From positions 2,457,001 to 2,521,000 of the forward strand of contig JAJNNQ010000010.1 of assembly GCA_027886175.1 (NCBI GenBank): DNA of 64,000 bases, in the 5' to 3' direction. Positions 33,017 to 45,336 of the stretch are shown piece by piece. Position 1 is the stretch's first letter. The number at the start of each line of letters is the position of its first letter. This DNA is from Phylloscopus collybita (Eukaryota > Chordata > Aves > Passeriformes > Phylloscopidae). The notes beneath the pieces are model-generated. The model saw only the letters and a list, made by a program, of their open reading frames with translations, was not told the DNA's origin and ran no database searches. The position numbers and the translations under genes are program-made.

Positions 33017-36000
33017 CCCTGGACCCTCCCCAGACTGTACAGATGGACCAGTGGTAGAGGATATGGGAGCAACAGCATGTCCAGCACAAGCAATTGCGCC
33101 AGAAAAAGCAGAAGCTGAATTTTCAGCAGCTGCAGCTGCTTTGAGGACTAGAAACAGATTCTTTGGGGTCAAGCTCTGAAGAAATCCCTCTGGTTCCAAT
33201 CTGGCTGGGTTCATTTGAAACACCAAGGCACGCTTGCCTTTTGAAACTTCACCTCTAAGTGATGTTTCCCATACCCTCATTTGTATGCAGAAGGAGATTA
33301 CTTAGGTGGCAAATATCCCTCTTGTGGGATTTTAATGGTATCCACCTGAGCTCCAGGTAAGAGACACACTGTGCCTGTGAAATAAGATGCATTGTCCAGC
33401 TCAGTAAATAAATGAGACAGTGGGGATAATCTGCCACAGCCCTGAAGGTCTGAATATAGTGTTGTGGTCTCTATAACCATCAGACTTTTCTCATTCAGAT
33501 TCTGGTTTTGAACCTCCAGAAATTCAGGTCTCTGGCATCTTTGGTCCTTCATATTTTAACAGGCAGCTGACCAGAATAACTTCTGTCTGCAGAATCTGTA
33601 TCTTAGTGATTTTAGAAGCATGTCTCATTTGAAACACATTCCCTCACTTGATCCCTCGGTCTTTTGCATTCCCTGGGAAATCTTCAGGCACACTGATGTT
33701 ATCTCAGCTCCTGGCTGGAGGTGTCTGGGTCACCTATTAGACTATAGGTGATGTGGTAGCAGGGCAGAGAATGTCCCAACACTGACAGGAACAGGATTCA
33801 GAGCTGTCTTTAAGCACAGACTTGTTTTTTACAGTGGTGTAGTTGTTCCATTTGCAGCCTGATCCTCTCTTCCACATTCCTCCAGCTCTTTGCCTTCCCA
33901 TTAAATGGGCAAATGGAGGAATTCACTGTGCATGGAGGAAACTGGGCACATAGTGCTGCTGAGTGTACCTATGGATGTGGAAAGTTTATTTTGGCAGGTT
34001 TTGGACTGTACCAGTTTCCTCTGTCCTTTAGCTTTATGACCCTGCAGGGTTAGACTGGTCGAAAGATGTCATTTGTAGGATGCTGGGAATGGCCATTTAA
34101 CAGAATGCTTCTTATTCCTGTTGCACAGTTTAACTACTGTCCTTCTTTCTCACAGGAAGGACTTGAATTGCAGAGTTTAGCTTAGCACAGTTAGGTATTT
34201 TTTTCCAGTTGGTGGGAGCCAGATGGAGGAGTGACTGGAGGAGGAGTTTTGAGCTCTTCTGGCTATTTTTATTGAACAAAACAACTGACTTGTTGTCATT
34301 TTCTTGAGAATTGATGTACTCTGCTAATGGAAACCTCTGCTGGGTAGCAGACATGATAATGAGTGAGAATTTCACAGGTCATGGGATGAGAATTCCTGTC
34401 CTGCTTGATTCAGTCAGTGGCTAAAAGTGAAGAGTAAAACTGGGTCACAGCTAGAGCTGTGATTTCAATATATTATCCAAGACCTCGTGTGATAAGGTCA
34501 GATGTTGGATTTGAACTGCAGCTCCTGGAGGAAGAGTTTTATTTCAACACAGCTCTGTAAAACATTCTGCTAACAGAGCTTTGTCTCTGTGTTAAGAGAC
34601 ATTTGCACATGCAATAAATATTAAAATATCTTTCCTGCATTGTCAGGTATCATTATAGTATTAATCATGTCAAGCTTTCACTTCAAAATGACCCATGCAG
34701 TTGAGCTCAAAAATGTGCCAGAGAGACACCTGAGGTTGAAACCTTTTTAAAAGCAGATCAGTTTCAGGTGCCAGGATGGGGCCATTTAAATCACTGGTGT
34801 GACTGAGCCACAGGTGAGACAGATCATTCTTAACACCTTTCCATGCTGTGTTTTCCCTCTGACTGCCAGGGCAGGACTGTAGGAGTTTCAGCAAGGGGTG
34901 TTGTGATGAGGTGTCTCCTTGCCTTTGGAAGAAGACTGAGACTCACCAAGCTGGTTTCTGACTAAAAGTCTGGATGTGCTTTTCTGTTTGGCCACAGAGT
35001 TTTGGGATTTTGAGATTTGCAGTGATCCAGATGGTTTAAATCCTGGCATTTTTGTACATATGTTTGAATAGAAGATGGAGTCTCTTGGTCTTGTGTTTAT
35101 GACAATTTTAAGGGTGAGCTGAGCAGGTTTTATACTTGAATTGCCAGTGATGTTCAGTTCTGCTGCTGATGTGCTTCAAGCCCTTCCCTGACCAAACAGC
35201 ACCACTCTCCTCACACACAAGGGTTGTTCTACCTCTGTAGGAGAGTCTGCAAGTTGTGCTGGATCATCTACAGCCCCCTTATTTAATAGCATGGTGGTAA
35301 TTCCTCTGTGGAGCTGCCAAAAAGTGCCAGACACCTTTTGGTGTGGGACAGTGCGAGGAGCAGAAATTCTGTGCATTATTTGCAGGGCTGGACAGGCTCT
35401 GAAGAGAGAGAGAGAGGCTTTTCTGGCTGTGGCCTCCTGCCATCCACTAATAGTTCAGCTATCTGTTGTCACAAGAAAAGCATCTGTTTGATTTAGCAGT
35501 TTATATAACATAATAAGTCCTTAAATAAACCTCTGTCAAGTTGGCTCTGGGAAGTCGAGCAGGCGTGCTGGTGCCAGCTCCATCAGGAGACTGTCATTAG
35601 TCTTCCTTGGGAAGGCTGGAATGCCAAGGTGTCCAGACACAGGCTGCAGTGAAAAATGAAAGCTGGGGCCGGTGTGTGGTCGTAGCTTCCGATTTTTTGT
35701 TTGGTTCCTGTCTGATTTTTTAACACTTTGATGGTTGTTATGGTTTTTCTGCACTGAAGCATGGTTGGTTTTCAATGTCTGCTGAACAAGAGCTGTAATG
35801 GCTGTTTGTGCTCTCCTTCCAAGCCCTTGACAGCTTGATTTGTGGCTTTCAAAGGAGTTTGGTGTGGAGGGTCTGGATTCATCAGCCACAGTCCTGGGCC
35901 TTAAATCCCATTTCCTATAAACCCTGTTTCATAACTTTTTTCAAGGAAAGAGCACGTTTAATATTTACATATTTTTATATTTCTCTTAATTATTTTCTTT

Positions 36001-37178
36001 TTCTAAGTATTTATCTTTCTCTAAGTATTTTTGATCTTCCTCTTGCCAAACTCTTAAACTCCAAATCCCAAGGGGACTCAAGCATTTTGAATGGTACACT
36101 CCAAATGTACTAATAGGATTCTCTTGCCTCCTCCCAGGGTGAGGAAAGCCACAGTGATAGAGACCACAGTTCCTCAGCTTCCCTTGGGTTAAGGAACTTC
36201 TGAAATGTTTCAGCACATGTGGTGTTTCTCTGCAGCTCCTCTTCATTGTGGATTGCACTGTCAAGCAGTCCTGGTGAAGAAAGCTCCTAAAAGTTTAGAT
36301 CTAAGAGCTTACTGAAATGTATTCCAGCTATTAATTTGGTTATAAAATACTTCCCCCCACACACTTGTTTTTCTGTCATGAGGAATCTCATGTACAAAAT
36401 CTTCTCAACATGAAGTGTCAGTGCTTTGAGGGTGAGCTTCAAGGCTTTTATTCTGTTTCTGTTTAATACAGCTCTGTGGATCCCTCGTGGATTTGTGGGT
36501 GCCACTGGCATCTGTAGTATCTTCTCCTGCCTTGATGAGATGTGGGAAACCAAAAGGAGTCTCTTGAACCTCTCTGTGTCTGATTCAAACCATAACATGG
36601 CAAATCTGACTGTAATAAATTTAGCTGAAGCCAGTTTACCTGTTACCAGTAAAATCCTGAAATTCTCTTTCTTCTTCTGTGTCAGCATTGGTCTTTCTCT
36701 GTTTAGTCCTGCTTCTTTCATGTTCTTTTCTATTCCAGTGAAGAATTGAGACTTTCTGGGTACACGTTACTCCTTTTGTGCCTTTGGGCCGTGCCCCACA
36801 CGTCTGCTACTGCTGCTGTCTTTCAGGGTGCATCACAGGGTGTCTGCTCCTTATTCTTAAAATTCTCTTGTGGAAAGAGCTTCAGTTTTAACCCAGTTGT
36901 GGAATAAGTGTGACATCACAGCCTGAGGCAGGGCTCCTTTAGGTGCTGAATCTCCAGTCTGTTCAGTTGGCCTGTGGTGTCTGGGGCTGGTTCACATAAT
37001 TGCCTGTAATCTCAGCAGCAATCAGGGCTGCTATCTGTGTTGTCATCGTGTAGACTGCACAGCAGCCTTACAAAATCCCCAGACCTCAACACCCATGATA
37101 TGTGAGTCATGCTCCACTGCTTTTTCTTAGTCTGGAGGCACAGGATACATTTCACTTCTGTTCTGTTTTTCTTTCTAG

Positions 37179-37222
37179 GACAGATTTCTGCGTGCACAAA
37201 GACGAGCCTTGTGACACTGTGG
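37179..37222 (+). CDS. ADAMTS17: ADAMTS17 exon 7: metalloprotease domain, 44-nt exon
   Basis: Encodes the end of R329, residues 330-343 ([14 protein letters not shown]) and the first base of G344. C333 and C340 are conserved cysteines, and [12 protein letters not shown] is a family-typical segment just ahead of the zinc-binding helix. The acceptor is TTTTTCTTTCTAG and the donor GTGG then GTAAGT, a near-consensus site. It is 44 nt long, entering in phase 2 and leaving in phase 1, so skipping would shift the frame and remove the active site. It lies between a 6.1-kb and a 22.6-kb intron. Confidence 0.96.
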
Positions 37223-38297
37223 GTAAGTCCAAGAAGCAGGGGAGGGTATTTTGATTGCCACCTCTGTGCTAAGAGGAGCGTTCTGGGCAATCTTTCACTC
37301 TTTGGTTTGTTGTAATGTTGCTTTGGCTGTTCTGTGTACCTCTGTGATGCAGATATGGATTAGCTGAGCAGGCTATGAGCTATAAATAAGCCATTAAATT
37401 TTAACCCCTTCTAAGCCCTGGGGGTCTCTGGGTTCAGGAGTTATTCTTCAGTATTTCTGCTTCTTTGGAGTGGATGCAGAAGAAACTGCCTCTTGTTTTG
37501 TCTGCATAATGTTCCTTTCAGTTCTCTCTCACCTCAAACAGGGATTTGCTAACTAAGGAGTGTATTTCCCATTGTAAGAACCTGTGTGACATTCCCAGAT
37601 CAAGCTGGCACTCAGAGAACTGGAGAAGAATACCTCATTGTAGGAAAGCCAAGTTAAATCTTCTTTTCAGCCTCCTGCTCCTCCTACTTCCTAACTGCCT
37701 TTACTCATATCCAAAGCCTGCATTCACAGGGTCTTTACATCCCACACATTAAATACTTTGTTTATTTATTTCACTCAGGTAGCAATAACCTTCACTGTGT
37801 TCTCCTGGTTGTTTTTTTTTAATCCCCACAGAGGCAGCAGTGTTTGGAGGCACAGCTCAACATCCTATCTGTGATGATGGCATGAATTTTTTTAGACTTG
37901 CTTCAAAGTCAAGTGGCCCCTTATCCTGCATTCCCTGTAAACTTGGGATGGATCCTAATTTTCAGCTGTTCTTACACTCCATTGTTCAGGGAGACACTTG
38001 CAGGGGTTATGGACAGTGGGTGATGCAGGGCAGGGAGGGAAGTGCCTTCAGCAGGAGCCCTGTGGAAGGCTCATCTTGGAATGCAGCTCCTTCCCTCCCT
38101 GGTGTGGTGATCAGGTGAAAGGAGGAAATACAGAGCTGGAGGATACATACACATGAACAAGGACTGGCCTCTGTGTCCAAGGTTTTTCCATTTGGAATCC
38201 CTCACAATGTGTTTATTCTGTGTCCAATGGAAAACACACTTCCACTGAGGAAGGGTTTTACACCGTGTGCCTGCACCTGGAGGTGGCTGTGTGAGAT

Positions 38298-38333
38298 ACA
38301 ATAAAGTTTAAAAAAAAAAAAAAGAGAGAGAGA
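38298..38333 (+). repeat. AATAAA followed by A14 and (GA)n tract
   Basis: ATACAATAAAGTTT runs directly into 14 adenines (38310-38323) and then GAGAGAGAGA. A polyadenylation hexamer just before a poly-A run is the layout of a retroposed transcript's 3' end, though a simple A-rich microsatellite beside a chance hexamer is equally possible. No upstream coding remnant is recognisable. Confidence 0.6.
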
Positions 38334-39444
38334 AGCTGATGGAAGACACATGCTGACTAAAGTCAGAGCTCTTTCCATATTTAAAGAGAGTATTGTTGAA
38401 GATCTCTATTCAGGGAATTATATTACCAGAGACAGCATGACTAAGGAAATATTTTTATGACTTCTTTTCTGTTCTTACAATACCCAAGTTATTTCTTGTG
38501 CTGCAACTTGCTGCAGGCTGTGGCTGCCATGAAGAAAGTAGAAGATCACAGCAATGAAGATTAAACTCACTTGTTACTCTTTCCAGCTTAGTTTTCCAAG
38601 ATGTTCAGAAGGTGAATATTCCTGGGACAAAACCAGTCTGGCCTCTTTGCTCTCTTCCTGCTTTTCCTACCTTCTCCCCTGACAGTTTGATTTGGCAGCA
38701 AAGCACTTTTATCTTCACTTATGCATTTTCTGTGCCCCTTTTGGCCTTGCTGTGCCATTTGCATTTTTTCATGGCAGAGGAAGAATAAATTAATGAATGT
38801 TCTTTCGTGACATGCAGCTGGTTTGAGACAGTGATTAGTGTTGGTATTGCAAAATTTTAACCATGCAAAAGGTTCTTCAGTTTCCCTCCTTTATCAGGAT
38901 TGGGAAAAGCAGGTGTCAGTTGTAGGTAAATAGGTTTTTAATAGCCAGACTCCCATGCCATGTGCACATACCTGGGTGATATGAGCAGCAGTGTAGCAGG
39001 GCTTTGACTTGGGCTTAATATGAGTGCAACAACTGAGACAGGTGGATGCCCACTGATCCTCCATACTGGCTTAGGAGGGTTTATCTTGGTGTTTCAATGA
39101 TCTCTGCTGTTTCCAGATTCCTGTTTCTTGCTTCAGCTCCCAGATATTCCTCTCCATATCAGCAGGGCTGCCTGTGGAAGCAAGAAGTGAGTCCAGCCAG
39201 TGACATTGTGGTTATGCTGAGGTTGTGGCACTCCCCAAAGTTCTCTACCATGGCAGCTTGCCTTCATTTCTTGCTTTACACCTGAACAGATGAAGACCAC
39301 AGTCTCAGCAGATGCATGTGTGTTTTTACACCTGTGTGTGGCTGAGGTTGGCCCTTGCAATGCCAGTGCTGCCATCCTGTAAATGCAGTGAGCAGCTGCT
39401 CTCCCAAAGCAGGAGACTGAGGCTGCTGCTCTATATAAGGCAGA

Positions 39445-39575
39445 GAATCTGGACTCTTAGACTCCTGATTTCTTTTCCCAGCTCTGGCACTGACTCATTG
39501 TGTGACATTTGGCAAGTCACTTGCATTCTGAATGCTTCTGTCTACCTCTGTGAAGTGAGGATTTTGAGTGCAAAG
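39445..39575 (+). mobile_element. MIR-type SINE remnant
   Basis: The text CTGGACTCTTAGACTCCTGA, CCAGCTCTGGCACTGACTCA, TTGTGTGACATTTGGCAAGT and CACTTGCATTCTG, then CCTCTGTGAAGTGAGGAT, follows the order of the MIR consensus as I recall it: sharpened tail of the tRNA-related part, core 'gctctgccactgactc...tgtgacct.gggcaagtcactt', then the 'tctgtaaaatgggga' end. It is on the + strand and diverged by perhaps a quarter of positions. MIR elements predate the amniote split and survive at low density in birds. Confidence 0.75.
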
Positions 39576-42500
39576 CTACAGAAGATTGCATGGCTTAGGG
39601 AGATCTCCTGTAAAGAGTGTGGGGTTCTTGGGGATGTGATGCAGTACTAGTCCAGAATCTGATGTTGCTTAGTCATGTTCAAGAGACTCTGTTGAAGGAG
39701 TTTGTTGGATTATGTGTCCTGAAATAAGAGGACTCAGAGTGCTGTAGGTAATGTTATTTTCAGTGACAGTGCCTTGATTTTCTTTACATTGTGAGAAACA
39801 AGGAAGCAAAACTTACCCTGGTAAAAGGAAGCCTTGAGGCCCAGCTGTTGTTGGGAAGTGGGATTATGAAGTTTAAATGGCTCATAAGAGGTGTTCATTC
39901 ATGCTCTGAAAGATCCATATTGAAAAACCTGTCTGCAGTCTTTGCCTGCCATGCAGACACAGCGAGAAAACAGCAGCAGGAGGTTTGTATTTGTATTCTG
40001 GCAGGGGCCCCTCACTGAAAACCAGTTGCTCTGGGGGACTTGGTTCAAATTTTCTTGGCCCAGCTGCCAGGGTAGTGTGGAGGGTTACATAATGGCAGAA
40101 ACAAGTTCAAAAATGGGGAAAATGTGTAGGTGTGTCTTGGCGGGGTGGTAGCCCACTGTCTGCACCACGGCACAGAAGCACCTTGGTGTAAGAAATAGTT
40201 TGTTGATGCTCATTGCCCCTCTCAGCTGGGTAGGTTAGGCCTGGGAATGGATGGATTCCAGAGGAGATGGATGGAAGCAAAGCAATATTCCTGTGTGGAA
40301 CAGCTGTGTTCCAACAGCCTCTGCTGTGGGATGCACTCCTCAGTTTGAGCAGGAAGGTTCTCTTTGTGTGACACAGCCTGGTCACACAGTAGCCACAGCT
40401 CCTGAGGCTGCTCTGGGCTCATCCCTCGTGCTGTGACTCCGACCAGAGCGGCCGTTTCCTGCAGAGAAATCAGTGTTCCAGTGGAGCTGCCTCTGAGCCA
40501 GCCAAATTGCAAGTTTAATGTCTTGCTATTAATATCAGGCTGCAGCTTGGAGCCTTGCACGCTGTCAGAATCCAACCTTTCTGTGACATAAGCAGATTGA
40601 GAATGCCCCTTTCGTTCAATATTTCCACTGCCAGTGCCAAATAAGCAGCTTTACGGTTAGTTAGGAATGATCCTGCATATTTCAAGGCAAAGCTTGGCCT
40701 TCGTTCCTCAGTGTACATGTTACCCCAGATCCAAGCTGAAGCTTCCCCTGTATTCAGCTAATAATAAAATTGGGGGCAGTGTGGAATTGGGAAATGGAAA
40801 ATGAGAATGTGTCTTAAATATCCTTAAATTGCCCTGGTTAAAAATGACTTTACCTCTGCTGCAGTCACATGTGCTCCTCTGTGCCTTGATGTCGGGGAAA
40901 AGAAAGCAGAGTGTGTGTACTGCAGAGGGGCAGGCTGAGCTGAAGGAATAGCTGCCTGGAGAAAACCATGCACTGAGTGGAGGTGATTGAGTAACATAGT
41001 TTTCCAGACTCTTTCCACAAGTGAATCAGTGTTTGTAGAAAAACATTCCCATCTCCTGGCTGCTTATTGCAGTAGAGTGCTTTCAAAATATGCCCAGGTT
41101 TGGTAAAAGAGGATCTGTGGTCTGTGTCTCCAAGTAGGGTTTTTTATTCCATGTAAAACACCTGAATAAGGGACTGCACATTTTACCTTTTCCTTGGCCA
41201 TTTGCCATCTCTGGCTGGCCTGTCCACAGCAGGAGACAATTCTGGTCATCCTGCCTGTACTGTTCATTTAATTCTTCCTCCCTGTGTTGTATTGGTTCCA
41301 GTGCCCTGCCAGTGTCACAACAGAGAATTTATCCCCAAGGAGAGGGAAAAGACTAGCTGGTTTGCTCTGAGTGGAAAAGGAATTCTCACATTAAAAACAT
41401 TTTCCATAGTGGTTCATGTTGAATGTTTCTGTATATTCCAGGGCGGGTTTTTATTTGATGCCAGAATAAATAGAAATACCTGCTGCTTAAAACAATTCAT
41501 TAGAGCAGCAGTGCCTGGCTTTAGCAAAAGCCTTGCTGGGACTGTTCTTCGGACCAAACCCAAACACAGCCTAATGCATTAAAATGAACATACTGGAGGT
41601 TAAAATGTCTCTTAAAGAAACACCATCGAGTTGATTTGGTGTTTGGGAAAGCAAGGGACCTCACAGCACTGCAAATTTCTGTCCCTTGTGGCTCTGCAGG
41701 GCAGTGGAGTCAGGCTGTTGGCTTTAGGAAACCATAGGGAGCTGTGGTCCAGTGCAGTGGGAGAGTTTTTGCCCTGCCTTTTGGTTGCTAGGGAATAAAT
41801 GCTGGGCTGCACAAGCCAGACAGTGCTGAGCTGTGCTATTGGGCATATTCATCACTACCATCTCCCAGGCCCCACCCTACCCACCACAGCCTTCTGGTTT
41901 CTTTTCACCAGCTAGCAATCCCTCCTCTTCCAAATTCCCACTAAAAATTCATGTGCCAAGCAAGTGTAATATGAGACTGCATAAATCTTAAAAGAGCCCT
42001 GGGATAAGCACAGCCACTCAGGTAGTTGGGAAATCCTGCTGCTGTAACCCTTGCTCTGCCTCATTCAGTGTCCTCTCTGTGCTTTTCCTTTTCTTGTTTT
42101 GGGGATGTGGCTTCAGCCAGGCTGCCTCACTGTGCACTCAAGCCCAGAGGGAAATCCTGCTTTCACCAGACTCAGAATCTTGGTGGTGGCTTCATTTGGG
42201 GTCAGGATCCTGGTCCTGATCTTAGATGTTGCAACCCTCCTGACACCATCTTACATTCTGGTTTAGTTGTTAAGAAAGTAGAGCATTTGAATATTTTTGT
42301 CTTTGGGTTTGATTTGCAGCTCAGTAGTCTTGTTTAGGTTTGTCTTTATTCATTCCATATACTGAGACCTCTGGTGGATTCTTGATCTCCTTGGCTGAAA
42401 AAGGTTCTGCTTCTTAGCTGGAAGCTCATATTGTCCTGCTGCAAGGAGCTTTTGTAGAAAACAGATGGTTGATCACTCTTCTCTTTGGGAATTTATCAAT

Positions 42501-43665
42501 CTGTGAGTGCTATTGACTCACAGTTATCTCAACTTTTTAAATTTTCTCTCTGTTTAATGTCTCGGGTGAAGGAAATAACTTGGGTAATTGAACTAAATGC
42601 AAGTGTTTAGTGGGAAGAGGATTAGTTGCAGGTTTTCTGTGTGTTTCTCTTTTTTCCCTCTTCCATGCACTTCCAGTTCCCAGCTCTGAGGTCTCGCACA
42701 CCCTCAGTTTGCTCTCATGATTAACTCCCTCTCCTTTCCCTTTTCCCAATTTCTCTTTGGTGTTAGGTCAGAGCTCCTAGGAGCTCTTGCTCAGTTTTGT
42801 TCCTTCATGTTGTCTTTGTTCAGCTGGGCCTGGAGAGCCCGAGGCTGCTGTTCCCAGAGGCCCTGGAGGGTCTGTTTTCCATCACTCAGACCGTGGGACG
42901 TGCCCACCGAGGTCACGGAACTTCCCTACGTTTACCCCACTTTAGTCTTCATAAACCTCCAGCAGTTCCTCATTAGTTCTCCTCAATACATCATTCTCCT
43001 TTTGCAGCCCCAAAATGTGTTTCAGGCCCTTTTATTTTCCCATTATTTATCTGTCTGTCATGCTCACCCATCCCAGCAGATAAAACAGTGGCCTCGCGGT
43101 GTGGTGTGTGTTTGAAGCTGGTTCTCAGGGAGCTGGAACTAAACACTGTCAGCAGGGAGGAATAACACACTTCCTGCTCTGTACCTGGCCTTTCATGTCC
43201 TCCATCCAACTGCTATTGGTAATTAATGCCCCTAGATATTGAAGGTGGTTTCTGAAATACGTTCGTAGTCGTTGTCAGATGTAGGGCAGCATGTCCAAAA
43301 TCTTCCCATCAACTTCCCACCCATGTCTCTGCTCATCCTAAATCTTGCTTTTCTTGTTGATTGCTCCCTCCTGACCTTCAGACTTTGACAGAGCTTTTGT
43401 CTTTGTTGTGGCTCACCCCAAAGCTGGTGCTGGATGTTTAAGCTGGTTTTAGCTTGAAAGCTTTGCCTTCTCCCATGGTTTTATTAATGGTTCACGGGGA
43501 TGTGTTTTGATAAATGCAAGTGAGCAACTGTCTAAAATGCTGTGGAGAGGACCCAGACCAGCAACATATTATTGAGTAAATAATCTCCAAGCCATCACCT
43601 CTCAGCATTATACAGGGTGGTGCTGATTACTGTTTGAAAGAAATGCATCTTGATAGAATTATCAT

Positions 43666-43775
43666 TGAATTCTAGAATGATTTGGGACCATTAATGCCCA
43701 GCTCATTCCATCCCTCTGCCATGGCACATTTTCCACTAGACCAGGTTGCTCCAGTCCCATCCAGCCTGGCTTTCT
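43666..43775 (-). mobile_element. CR1 LINE 3'-end fragment
   Basis: TTCTAGAATGATTTGGGACC, then CCATCCCTCTGCCATGGCAC and TTCCACTAGACCAGGTTGCT, then CCCATCCAGCCTGGC, matches the reverse complement of the 3' end of avian CR1, which ends in ATTCTATG-like repeats. The element is therefore on the minus strand and heavily 5'-truncated, as is usual for CR1. About 20 bases of the expected motif just after 'GGGACC' are altered or missing. Confidence 0.8.
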
Positions 43776-45324
43776 TCAAAAAATTCAGTGGCTACCAGAA
43801 CTATGGTCCTTTCCTCTCAGGAATCCAGGACTCCAGCCCAAATCCTAGCCCAGTCTCTGACTGGTAACTAAGCTGCTTTCTGCTGCCTTTATTGAAAGGA
43901 GTAATTCACAAGGGAGAGTATTTGCCACAACTTTGTTGATTTTTTTTTCTGATACTCTGACTTTATTCTTTGATTTCAACTCCATCTCATAAATCAGTTT
44001 AAGTGCTAAATCATTGCGCAGCTTGACTGGTGCAGGTGCAAACACGTCCTGCATTCCACTCCAGGGCCATTTCTGTCTGTGTGAAATTATATAGACATGT
44101 ACACAAAGCACCTGGGAATTTTGGTCTCATAGCTTCAAGGGAAGATACCTGCATGTGATGTTCCTTTCCCCATCTTTTTACCCCTCACCCTCTTGCTGTG
44201 TCTGGGGCTTTGACATGCAATCTCTCTGGGGGAAAAGGACTTGTTATGACTGTTTGAGCTAACAATTCCCAGTGAATTTACAGGATAGTGTCCTTCAGAA
44301 GCAATTCAGTACATTTTTATGCTGGCATGGAGAAAAAACAATCAGAAGCATAATATTTTAATATTTCATTTTGTGTGATGGGCAAGTCTTAGGGTTTTGG
44401 TTCTCCTGAATATACTATGCTAGAACTTCTGAATTATAGTTTTATTTCCTAGACATCTTTGTGCCTCAGTTGTTTTCTAAATTAGAGATGATTTGTGGGA
44501 CATTGCTTGAGAACCAAGGCTTTGCTTATGGCTAAGCAGCATTTAATGATGATTTAAAGAAATCTCTGCTGTTTATCTCAGAAAGGGGTCATTATGTTTG
44601 CAAACAGAGAAGCAGGAGCCTAATTGATGTCCAGCTAAGCCCACACTGCCAAACAACTGTCAGGAAAAGCTCTGGAGCTGCTCCTGGCTACTGTGTGTGT
44701 GAGGCTGAGGAGCCTTTGAAGCAGACACGAGCAGAACAAGCTCATTATATTTGGTCTGTAGACAGACCATTAGTGTCTTTTGGGGTTTGTAGTATTTCTG
44801 CTCTTGTCTCTTGCCTCATCCATGTAAATGGAGATTTTCCATGCTTGCTGTACTGCTTCACTCCACAGCTCCATCACTTCCCCGTGCTGAGAGTTTGTTT
44901 CTCTGGGGGATTCTCACCAGAATGATCGTAAAACAAATAAATCATCAATTCTGCTTTCATAGCTCACCCTGCTTCTTGCTTCCCCTTTTGTTATAAAAGG
45001 TTGTGGAAGGATAAATAGTGTTTGTTTTCCACGGTGTCAGACCTGCTGTCAGTGCTCTATAAATAACCCCTCTGGGCTGGGAATGCCAGCCCCAGGCTCT
45101 CTGCAGCAGAAAGCAGGATTTTCTGCTATGACACGCTTCAGGCCAGGTGGACAGGGGAAAATGGGACTCATAAAAACCATTTCTCACTGGTTCTCATCCA
45201 AGAACATAGAATGATTTTGCACATCCTGATTTCCAGCCCGGCGCCTTACCCGTTAATTCCCGGTGCCTCCCCGACAGACCATGGAACAACACACTGAGGG
45301 GTGTTTGCACTGTATTTTATTGGT

Positions 45325-45336
45325 AAAAAAAAAAAA
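45325..45336. repeat. A12 tract
   Basis: Twelve adenines after TATTTTATTGGT, followed by TAATG. The preceding 60-90 bases (about 45236-45286) are locally rich in CpG (GCCCGGCGCC, CCCGTTAATTCCCGG), which is unusual for this intron. No family could be named. Confidence 0.8.

Larger units (their letters stand above)
31053..37178 (+). other. Intron 6 (6.1 kb)
   Basis: Intronic DNA between donor GTATGG and acceptor TTTTTCTTTCTAG. It contains a (GT)8 microsatellite at 33001-33016 and a possible ancient repeat at about 32365-32460 (separate entry). A TA-rich pyrimidine stretch lies at about 35955-36035. No coding sequence of a second gene was recognised. Confidence 0.75.

Noticed and set aside
33340..33440. 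Possible second MIR-like fragment (CAGTGGGGATAAT)
   Set aside because: Only one short stretch resembles the MIR end; the core motifs are missing or out of order.
31640..43115. Several 100-140 residue open frames within introns 6 and 7 (for example 36287-36721 minus and 42717-43115 plus)
   Set aside because: No motif, domain or codon pattern suggests a gene, and lengths are within chance for 64 kb in six frames.
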